Shown here piece after piece: positions 55,561-64,000 of a stretch of DNA of 64,000 nucleotides. Below the pieces are notes generated by a model. The model was not told the DNA's origin and ran no database searches. It worked only from the letters and a program-made list of their open reading frames with translations. The DNA comes from Acanthosepion pharaonis (taxonomy: Eukaryota > Mollusca > Cephalopoda > Sepiida > Sepiidae). The stretch is from the NCBI GenBank assembly GCA_903632075.3, contig CAHIKZ030001777.1, positions 124,001 to 188,000 of the forward strand. Direction: 5' to 3'. Position 1 is the first letter of the stretch; each line of letters opens with the position of its first letter. The position numbers were made by a program, and so were the translations under genes.

Positions 55561-56659
55561 TGAGTTATCAAAATTGACATACAATCAATCATGTCAGCCA
55601 TTTTTGACAGTTTTGTAAACAAAAGTGAAATTCTCCGTTTAAAAATCTTGTAAAATTCAATTATACTTTTTTCGAAAGTTATTTTAGAAAAATTAGAAAA
55701 GTTAAAGTATACTTAATGTAATTTTGAAACAAACATTACTTTTTTTAGCAGAAAAAATTTAGTTAGAAACAAGAGAAGCATGTCTAATCGTGGTGATTGG
55801 TTTTGACGTGTGAATTGACCTTTACGTCAATGTATTTACAACTAACGTCAGGGCAATTTATCGGACGGAAGGGTAGAAGTGATAGTATTTTCGAATTTTA
55901 AGTGAACCAGCTTATTTAAAGTAATTCTTGAAAATTAAACATTTTCAAAAGTCTAATATTTTATTGATTTTTTAGGTACCTTTTTAACGAAGATATGTCC
56001 AAAGCTTGCACTGCTTCCATCTCTAAAAGTGAATCTAAAAAAGAAAAAAATTAATAAATGCAGTATATCTCTCACTGAAAAAGAAAAAAAAATGACTATA
56101 TTTAAAAAAAGGAAAAGAAAATATTTGGTGAAATAAGTAAAAAAAAAAAATATTAATAATTAAAAATTTTGAAAATGTGACGATAATTGTCGTCCAGTCA
56201 GAGAATTTGATAAAAATCATCCAATTTACGAGACCGGATCCTCGCTATCAGGAGAAACAACTCTAGCACACGTGTCATTATTTCAGAATCGTGCTTCCGT
56301 AGTTTTAGACGATTTTAATACATTTTTTGACATATTAAAAAATTATTGTAAAAATAGAATCTGTTCGCAGATTGTAATAAGTTTTCAAATTTATTATCTG
56401 TAAAAATAGATTTTTAATAAGAGCATTTCCAGAGATACTCATATTCAAAGTTAATTTTAAAATACTTAACAACTTAACACATTTTGTATTTAAAATTGAA
56501 AAAAAAAGAAAACAATTCTTCTAAAAATTCATTTTTTATCGAAAAAAATATTTTGGATTCAGACAAAAATGTCCTTAATATGTATTATTCATAAAAGCCA
56601 TTAAAAGCCTTTTAATTAAATATCGTCTTAGTTTTATTGGGTTTTATTTTACAATTCAG

Positions 56660-56903
56660 AGCTTGTGGAATCTTCCACATTAGCCTTCCACCCCTTTCGG
56701 AAAATATGTATTCTTCCCTAAAAATAGCCTTAACCAATCACCACTTCGTTTCAGTAAATTCAATCTTCTATTGGTTAAGAAACACTAAACTGTAGTAAAG
56801 TCGAAACAGATCCTGTTTCCCGTCGAAGCTCCTGGAGCCGATTTTTAAACACCAAAGTCTATATAAACAGCCGCATGACTCAATTCAAGTCAGTCAGTCA
56901 TCA
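56660..56903 (+). promoter_or_regulatory. Candidate RNA polymerase II promoter interrupted by LINE copy 4
   Basis: GTGGAATCTTCCAC (56665-56678) is an inverted repeat. TTAACCAAT (56730-56738) and ATTGGTTAA (56770-56778) are a perfectly inverted CCAAT pair. TATATAA at 56860-56866 is followed by TCAGTC repeats whose A at 56892 lies 32 bases downstream, the TATA-initiator spacing. The LINE begins at 56904, so the original downstream region is now at 61306. It could be a host gene promoter or the U3/R part of an LTR. Confidence 0.65.
56893..56903. repeat. Target site duplication of LINE copy 4, left
   Basis: GTCAGTCATCA here and at 61295-61305 bracket copy 4. Confidence 0.85.
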
Positions 56904-56906
56904 GGG

Positions 56907-57396
56907 AGAAAAAGAAGAAGAAAAAACTGTTTCGGAGAATAGAAGACATTTGTAAGGCAGACAGGGGGAACTTGAGAAGGACCTTTCCACCCGCAAGAGA
57001 TCTCTCCTCGGTCCTCTGTTTAAGCTTTCCTCCGTTGATGGCAAATCAGTGGAGAATCCTAATAATTTTCCTAAGGCCCCAGGGATAACTGTCCTCATTA
57101 GGGTCACAGGCAAATATCTTAAGTTTTGGATACATTTGTTCGAGGCCAGAGAGGCCTACCCAGCAATAAGGATAGTCGAGTTGGGTTCTCCAGACTTGGT
57201 CAAACACACCTTTTGTGCAGGGAGGGCCCCGGTATGTCTCCGCCCATCGTTGTATAGGGCTCTTAAACTAACCTACCCCACGCACGTTGGCGGTATTGTC
57301 GTAGATGGTCGGATGACGACAGAGTTGGGCACAGGGAGGCTAGGACAATCCGTCGGGGTCCTTCATCCCGCAGATTTCCGGCTCGTATGTGAATAG
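56907..57396 (+). pseudogene. LINE copy 4 ORF1, C-terminal part
   Basis: The frame 57049-57396 carries NPNNFPKAPGITVLIRVTG and FCAGRAPVCLRPSLYRALKL, then TELGTGRLGQSVGVLHPADF, ending with TAG. This is the conserved ORF1 C-terminal block found in the other copies. The zinc knuckle and RNA-binding part are lost by 5' truncation. ORF2 starts 37 bases downstream. Confidence 0.85.
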
Positions 57397-57433
57397 GCTA
57401 ATTGTTATTTTTCTATTTCACAGATTTAACAGA

Positions 57434-60400
57434 TGTCAATCAAACTAACTAGTATGAATGTGAAGGGCTTGAGAGATCGGGGTAAGACTTCCGACCTGCT
57501 CCGTGATCGCTTGTCTTTCGGCGTGGATGTCGCCACGATACAAGAGACCCATTTTGCTTGCAGTTCTGATGCGTGTGTGCCAGAGTGGTTTCTTTGCTGG
57601 TGAAGCGTACTCTTGATGTGAAGGTGGACCTTGTGTATACCGATGCCGAGGGCCGGTTGATCGTGGGTGATATTGCCGTGAAAAGTGGTTCATTCCGAGT
57701 CGTTGCGGTTTATGTGCCCAACGACCAGGAGGAGCGGATCTCGTTTTTCCGGCGGTTGGGGCCTTTCCTGGTGGATTCAACGCGCTTAGTTCTAATGGGG
57801 GACTGGAATGCCATCCTAGACCCCAAGTTAGATCGGGGGCGGGGTGCTAGCGAGAGAAGGGGCGATCGTAGCTTGGTTGATCTGATCAGCGATTTTGGTT
57901 TCGTAGATAGATACCGGGTCGATCACCCCGGGGGGGGAGGGGTAGTGTGGACGTGGGCTCTTAGCTGGCCTTGTGACAAGGTGGTTAACTACCTTGACAG
58001 AATGTTAGTTAGAGGAGCCGACACAGATCTGTTAGATTGTCCCACGTTCCACTGGGTAGGCTATACGGACCACAAATTCGTTTGTGCCCGCATGGCGTTA
58101 GATCATAGGCCTAGAATGGCTGGTTACTGGAAGTTCAATCTGTCTTTACTGGACAGGCGGGACTTCCAGGAGCAGCTAACTAGCTTAGTGTAGGGGGAGT
58201 TAGTGGGGGGGCGATTATCGGGAATAGGTGGTGGGACAGACTTAAAAGTAGAATTAGGTCCTTCACCACTGATTTCAGCAAACGGCTCGCCCTAGATAGA
58301 GCTGATAAGGTGACGACACTTAGAGCTAGCCTTTCCCGGGCGGTAGCTGGTGGGGGGGATCCCCTAGAGATAGCCTTAGTTAGGGAGGCCGTGGAGCGTT
58401 CGAATAGCGAGCGCTACATGAGCCAGGTAATTAGACATAGGTTAAGCAAGATGTCTTCCGAAGCTGTGAACATGGGCGTAGATCTGCACAAGGAAGAGAT
58501 TCGTCGAGGTGGCGATCGTTACATTCGTGAAGTCAAAACCAAGGAGGGGCATACTCTTCGGGGCACTGACAACATGTGCGAGGCATTTCGGTGGCATTTT
58601 GAGAGCCGCTTTACTAAGGAGCCTGGGTTAGGGTTAGGGACGAGTTTCGCAGCTATTTGGCTGGCTTTCCTCGGCTTTCGCCGACTGAAGCGGCTAGCTG
58701 CGAGGGAGAGATCACGGAGGGCGAAGTCTACGCAGCATTGAAGAAATGTCAGCAGAGGCAAGTCGCCCGATCTGGATGTTTGCCCTATGAATTGTACTTG
58801 AGACTGTCGCACATCTTTGTCCCAATTTTGACTATGGTGTTCAACAACTGTTTCCGGCAGGGGTCCCTTCACGACCGGTTCTCTATGGGTGTGATCACGC
58901 TGTTGAAAAAGGGCAAGGGTGTTGGGGGAAAACTAGATGATTACAGGCCCATAACTCTGCTAAACACAGAGTTAAAGATTTTGGCCATGATCCTGCAGGA
59001 GCGTTTGCAGTCAGTTGCCGAGTCTCTGCTGGGTCCGGAGCAGACTTGTTCTGTGAAGGGCCGAACAATTCAGAACAACCTGCATCTGATCCGCACGATC
59101 ATAGAGGGTGTAAAAGACGACGATGAGGCTGCGCTGATCAATTTAGATCAGTCCAAGGCATTTGATAGGGTTGACCATCGCTACCTTGCGGCTGTCCTGC
59201 AGGCCGCGGGATTCGCACCCGACTTCTGCTGCTGGATTAGCCTTCTATATCGCTCCCCCAGTGCTGTGGTACAGGTGAACGGGAAGCTGTCGGGCGTTTT
59301 TGCGCTGTCTAGGTCGGTTCATCAGGGTTGTCCACTGTCGCTCTTACTTTATGCTTTGGCGTTGAAGCCTCTCCTTCGCCGGCTGAGGGGCAGTCCGGCC
59401 CTACGGGGAATCGCCGTTCCAGGAGGGGCTGGAGCCAGGGTTTCTGCGTACAGCATTGACGTATCTGCTTTCGTGTCGTCCCGCAACGACATTGAGGCGG
59501 TACTGAAGGCGCTTGATCGGTACGAAAAGGTGACAGGGACCAAGATTAACCGCGACAAGTCGTTCGGCTTGCGGTTAGGTGCCTGGAAGTGGGGCGATCT
59601 TCCAGGGCCCTTCGGTTGGACGGACGGTCCTGTCCGCATTCTTGGAGTGTGGTTTGAACCCGACCTCCAGCTGGAGAAAAATTAGTCTGAAGTACAAGCA
59701 AAGGTTGATGCTGCCGGGCAGACTTGGCGTCGACGGAGGTTGTCCGTGAAGGACAGGGCGGAGGTGTGTGCTACATATATTTTCCCTCTTGTCCTTTATC
59801 GATTGTCCGTACTTCCACTCTGTGACGGCCTTCGGAAGGCGATCGAGCGCTCGCTATCCTCCAATTTATGGAGGGGACGCGGGAATCGAGTCGGCAGACG
59901 AGTCTGTGCACAACATCCGTGTCATGGGGGGGGTCTGGGAATGCCACACTTAGTGAGCCACAAACTCGCCTCGAGTTTGGCTTTCCTACGCCACGCATTG
60001 ACGGGAGATTCGATTATGGCTGGGATTGTTAAGGGCGCTTTCCTTACTATCAGTCCCCCATCTCACGGGTTGAGCGTCATCGTAAACCCTGGGATCAATC
60101 GTATTTCCTTCGCAAGTGTCAGTCGGCCTTGTTGGCTGTTCCTCGGTCCAGTGACCTTTCTCGGCCTAGGAACGTCTTCTATCGTCTTCTAGTGGAGGGG
60201 GTCGCGAAGGATTCCCTACTTGAGGAGCTGGACTTGTCGGAGGAGTTTCGCTCTTACTGGTCTTGAGCGCCAGTGGCGGATTATCTCAGTAACCCTGAGT
60301 TTTCGCTTACCTGGCGATTGGCTCGGAATCGGCTGCCTCTCAATGACAAGGTCTTCATATGGGGCTTGGCGGATTTGCCAGACTGTGAACGGTGTGGCCT

Positions 60401-60807
60401 TGGTTTAGAGGAAATGACTTCGCACGCCTTCTACCATTGTCCCCGGGTTCGCCCCTTATGGGACCATGTTGGCGAGCTGACGGCTCGTCTCGCTCTCGAA
60501 AAGCTCGTGCCCATTGATCGCGCATACGCGTGCGACAATGTTGCCCCCGTATTCCGAGGTGAAACGGATGGTGTTTCTGACGCTGCTGGCCACGGCCCGA
60601 ATGGTGATTTGGGCGACACAACAGGAGGAAGTCTTGCGGGGCGTCCGTCTTTCTCATCAGGATCTGATCTGATTCTTTGAGCATCAGCTCAAGATGAAGA
60701 TTAGAACTGATAGAAAACGCTTGCATTCGACAGTCTTCAGCGAAAGGTGGGTGACTGAGGCGAGTTTGGTTCGTTTGAACGGGGCTAACCTTGATTTTCT
60801 CTTTTAG
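57434..60807 (+). pseudogene. LINE copy 4 ORF2: endonuclease, RT, zinc motif
   Basis: Begins MSIKLTSMNVKGLRDRGK and has the catalytic-type Glu in IQETHFAC. A short deletion and frameshift follow near 57566. The endonuclease continues at 57573-58193 (MGDWNAILDPKLDR, YTDHKFV) to a TAG. RT spans 58657-59685 with PYELYLRLSHIFVPILTMVF, LINLDQSKAFDRVDHRY and VHQGCPLSLLLYALALKPLL, but the catalytic box is SAYSIDVSAF in place of YADD. A stop at 59683 and frameshifts near 60070 and 60250 follow. CERCGLGLEEMTSHAFYHC is the C-terminal zinc motif. The end is TAG 60805-60807. Confidence 0.9.
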
Positions 60808-61294
60808 ATCAAACCTATGTCACATCGGGGTGGTTTCCTGTGGAGCCTTCCCCTGGTTTGATTAGACAAGCTTTTGTGTACCTGTTAGTAAATGTTGTTT
60901 CTAGACTGTTCCCGGCTATATCTTTTGTTATGATCCAAGCTGAGATTCCCAACCTCCCCAGTTTCTTTTTGGCCCCTTTTATCTCGACTGGGTCAGCTTT
61001 ATATTTTCCCATGGCCGTATAATTTTTTATCCTTTTCCCACTCCCTTAGCGAGAGAGCTTCTTGATTTTGTCCAAATGGGCAGAATACAGCGGCTTCTCA
61101 TTTTTGAGGGTTGGACGGGCCCTACTAAAATCAGTTATGTTTAGTTGCTTTTGTGTATCGTTTTAGTTTCTTACTGGCAAATTGTAATGAGTGAATGGGT
61201 CGTAAATCGGATTAGCTAGGTATAGGATAGTTCATTAAGAGCGGCCTCAACCCCTCCCTTTTTTCAGCCTTGTGCCATAATTGCATTAAATATC
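60808..61294 (+). other. 3' UTR of LINE copy 4
   Basis: Ends CAGCCTTGTGCCATAATTGC then ATTAAATATC, the family signature with a variant polyadenylation-type hexamer. No ORF. Confidence 0.8.
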
Positions 61295-61305
61295 GTCAGT
61301 CATCA
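61295..61305. repeat. Target site duplication of LINE copy 4, right
   Basis: GTCAGTCATCA, identical to 56893-56903. Confidence 0.85.
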
Positions 61306-62735
61306 AATTTCGTGAGATGCTACCAAACTCCACGTCTGTCAATTCACTGACTCAACATCACTTCAAAATTCTCAACAAACTCAATACAGCACTCAATCGA
61401 CCATTGTCCGCGTGGTAATCAAATTACAATTGACTTAAAAAGTAAACGTTTTCACTATACAAACAGTAATTGAACAATTCATCAATTTAGAGCCAAACAG
61501 TTAAAGATAAACAACTCTTCACAACTTAAATTCTAACTAACAAGTAACACACGCATACACACTAATATTTGAACGAACACATTTGAGATTTTTCCTTGTA
61601 GAAACCAAATTATTTTAATTTCACTAACAAATCAAAACCATTAACTTTTATTGACCAAATTTCTGCATGAACATTCTTCATAACCTTGTTTCAATTGCCA
61701 CAAACAAACATTCTGTTATCCTTGCATGTATATCTATTGTATATATAAAAATCTCTTTATTGTTGGATCTCTTATGGAATTAACACACTAATTCCATCTA
61801 CATTTTACGCGCGTGCGAGTTTTCCTCCCTTCCTTCCACACTCGTGCGTGTGTGCGGGCGGTTTGCACCCCTTCCTCTCTCTCACAGCTAGACGTAGCAG
61901 TAATCTGGAGGAAGGAAGGTCGCTTGCTATAGCTCCTACTGATAAAGTCAACCTAACAGATTTTGAATTTTTTCCCGCGCGTTTCCTGGCGTCTCAAACG
62001 AACAGCGTTTGCAAGCCAGTTGCTTCCCGATCTTCAACCTGACTAGACGGGCAACTCATTTATTCCGTGCCCTTAACCCATATGTGGGCCGGAATATCTT
62101 ATTTCAACAATGTCGACCTCACACTTTACCAAGACTTCTTCGCGTCTTGAAGCTACCCGGAGGTCAGACCTTCTCCGTTTTCTGCTAGAAAACGTGGAGA
62201 TACACGACACAGTCGTAAGCAGAACTTCGTATTCAACAAGTAACTTATTTTTATCCCTTGTCAGTCAACCATAATACAGACAGGGATATCTTATTGACGA
62301 ACAAATAATACTTCGTCTCTTTTGACTCGCCATAAGTAATTTCACCAAGACGATGCAACCAACTGTAAATAACTCTTCGTCCTTTTGGCTAGACGTCCAC
62401 ATACTTCGTCTCTCTTGACTCGCCATAAGTAATTTCACTAAGACGATGGAACCAACTGTAAATAACTCTTCGTCCTTTTGGCTAGACGTCCACATTCTTC
62501 GTCTCTCTTGACTCGCCATAAGTAACTTCACCAAGACGATGCAACCAACTGCAAACAATTCTTCGTCCTTTTGGCTAGACGTCCACATCAATCCGATAAA
62601 ATTTCCAGCAGTTAATTCAATGCCTGACCAAAATCTGAGACGACTGAACTTTCTCACTACTTTGAACCTGAACATAAAAAAAAGATAATAACACAAAAAT
62701 ACTACACACACTTACAATGCCAAAATCCACAGTGA
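61306..62735 (+). other. Displaced downstream sequence of the split promoter; no clear gene
   Basis: Originally followed the initiator at 56892. A+T-rich with many short stops, a G+C-richer patch at 61800-62200, and the 93-bp minisatellite. At 62717 an ATG is followed 15 bases later by GTGAGTAC, which could be a splice donor (CACA then GTGAGT). That would make a leader exon, but nothing downstream confirms a gene. Confidence 0.35.
62311..62589. repeat. 93-bp minisatellite, three units
   Basis: Units start at 62311, 62404 and 62497 with CTTCGTCTC and end AGACGTCCACAT. They differ at only a few bases. As 93 is a multiple of three, a minus-strand frame stays open across all units (WTSSQKDEELFTVG repeated); this is likely incidental. 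Confidence 0.92.
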
Positions 62736-64000
62736 GTACTCCTTTCTATCTGTGCGCACCTACACCTCGTATTAACGAGTCCTTTTCCAGAACCTTCCTT
62801 CATATTGATAAAAACCTTTTTCCCGCCTTGTTCATCTTGCTTTCTGTTTTGGCGCGGAACATTTTCTCTGATCTCGTACAACGATATACCTACTTGTTTT
62901 CCATCTAATAAAAATTACACATGTTTTGCATCCAGACGCCTTTGTCATTTTATTCAGGCTATCTCTTTAATATTTATAATTTATGCACTTGTTGTTTGAC
63001 CCCTTTTCCTCTCACTGTTCATTCACGCATTTTCTTATACATTGTTTGTGGACTCGGTAGTTTAGTGTAGTGTTTTTATTATTTCTATTAAACCAGCACT
63101 GCACATTACCGGGTCTGCAACACTCTAACCACTGTATTTTTAGTAATTTATTGCAATGCAAATTGTCCTTATATTCTTTATTTGATCTACGTGTTGTGGG
63201 ATAATGCATAATAAGCACGCATAATCTTTGCCTTACATAAATTACCTTCTGATACATTTTCACTCAGCTACAACCCGCAACAAGCTAAGGTTTGGGTAGA
63301 AGCGGTCCTCGATTTACAAAAACACTCGATGATTTATATTCTTCAAAGTCTTCTGCATTTAATTAAAATAATCACAAAAATATACATAGTCGATTTTTCA
63401 AGTTTTCATAAAATTAAGGTGGGGTAACAGATATAAAAAATATTTTACCATGACTTTCTAAAAAAATAACATTTCTAAAATAATTGCATTCATTTCTGAA
63501 TAAGTTCTGACAGTTACATTAAAATCCGACAATTATTTGAGTTTTGCAATAATTTCCAAATTAATGTTTTTCACCTGACAAAAGCGGTAAAAAAAACTAA
63601 TGCTAAATATTATGCGACCGCAGATGTAAAAAAACAAGATTTTCAACCAAAATTTTCAATGTGCTAGATAAATAATTAAAAAAATACATTATTAATAACA
63701 TAAACTTTTTCATGATAAAACTTTGTTTTAATGAGATTTGAGGCCTTTTTTATCATGCTATACTGTTTTTTCGGCGAACATGGAGATCCGTAACTTCATT
63801 AACTTTCCAAGGTGTGGGTTTAAAATCGAGGTTAAGCTTTTTTTATTTAGCTTGCAAAAAGTCATCTATTATTACATATTTTATTTTTATTCCTTTGGCT
63901 TGTCTTTTAGTTTTATTTCCTTTCTAAAATCTAATATTTTAATGTCCAATAAAATAAGTCTTCAACCGAAATCGCAATTTTCTCAATGATGAATTTTCTT
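62736..64000. other. A+T-rich end of window, no recognised gene
   Basis: Short ORFs only. 63400-63590 is a dispersed repeat inverted relative to 49.2-49.4 kb. No other family signature. Confidence 0.55.
63400..63590. repeat. Dispersed repeat, inverted copy of 49.2-49.4 kb
   Basis: GGTGGGGTAACAGAT, GAATAAGTTCTGACAG, ACATTAAAATCCGACAATTA and GTTTTGCAATAATTTCC match the reverse complement of the other copy in order, with moderate divergence. Confidence 0.75.

Larger units (their letters stand above)
52331..56639. other. 4.3 kb A+T-rich DNA without a recognised gene
   Basis: Only short chance ORFs. 52400-52620 is locally G+C-richer but shows no motif. 54276-54300 is an (AATA)n run. 55385-55560 is a dispersed repeat listed separately. 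Many poly(A)/poly(T) tracts. Could be intergenic or intron DNA. Confidence 0.6.
56904..61294 (+). mobile_element. LINE copy 4 (second L1/Tx1-like subfamily), 5'-truncated
   Basis: 4.39 kb from within ORF1 to the family 3' end (TTAAATATC), flanked by an 11-bp target duplication. Homology to copy 3 starts at about 56907 (GAAGAAGAAAAAACTGTT). It is better preserved than copy 3 but inactive. Confidence 0.92.

Noticed and set aside
56880..56903. Tandem CAGT repeat as a microsatellite
   Set aside because: Only three units; better explained as an initiator region plus target duplication.
62265..62711. 148-residue minus-strand ORF with three repeats
   Set aside because: It exists because the 93-bp unit is a multiple of three. 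No start context, domain or conservation evidence.
62717..62735. First exon of a host gene (ATG then GTGAGT)
   Set aside because: A five-codon exon with a plausible donor site occurs easily by chance and no second exon is recognisable within the window.
1..64000. CRISPR array, phage or bacterial defence system
   Set aside because: No regularly spaced identical repeats with unique spacers, no bacterial genes, and all coding signal belongs to animal retroelements.

Overview
This window looks like intergenic or intronic DNA from an invertebrate animal nucleus, filled with dead and dying retrotransposons. I find no convincing host protein-coding gene, tRNA, rRNA or CRISPR array. Background DNA is A+T-rich with long homopolymers. 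Several promoters pair a TATA box with an arthropod-style TCAGT initiator about 30 bp downstream. Together with the element families present (BEL/Pao, Ty3/gypsy, jockey-like, and gypsy-like elements with a SAM-domain Gag), this suggests an arthropod, perhaps a crustacean. That is inference, and a mollusc or other invertebrate is not excluded.

Layout. 0-3.9 kb, minus strand: remnant of a retroelement with a baculovirus-F-like envelope gene and a probable 3' LTR. 4.1-4.5 kb: jockey-like tail. 4.5-10.7 kb, minus strand: an LTR retrotransposon with both LTRs, a tRNA-Pro-type primer site and the order gag, protease, integrase, reverse transcriptase, RNase H. In this element integrase precedes RT, as in the Gmr1 group. 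10.8-13.1 kb: LINE ORF1 and gypsy-like relics. 13.2-28.9 kb: three copies of one LINE family (L1/Tx1-like): an internally deleted copy, a 1-kb 3' fragment, and a nearly complete copy; the last two share one target sequence. A jockey-like tail, an RTE-like piece and gypsy pieces lie between them. 28.9-32 kb: BEL/Pao gag with a possible leader. 32-33.7 kb: gypsy integrase and LTR. 34.4-40.9 kb: LINE scrap and several degraded members of one gypsy-like lineage. 41.2-46.4 kb and 56.9-61.3 kb: two copies of a second LINE subfamily. 46.6-52.3 kb: jockey-like and RNase-H-bearing LINE relics plus a 327-bp solo LTR with a 5-bp target duplication. 52.3-56.6 kb and 61.3-64 kb: A+T-rich DNA with dispersed repeats, a 93-bp minisatellite and a candidate promoter split by the last LINE.

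The genes do not form host operons. Each cluster is the replication machinery of one element. Nearly every reading frame carries stops or single-base frameshifts, many in homopolymers, so part of the apparent decay could be sequencing error. The most notable items are the integrase-first element, the recurrent LINE breakpoint and shared target at 16.67, 20.39 and 21.43 kb, the LINE that landed exactly on an initiator, and the conserved unexplained C-terminal domain of LINE ORF1.
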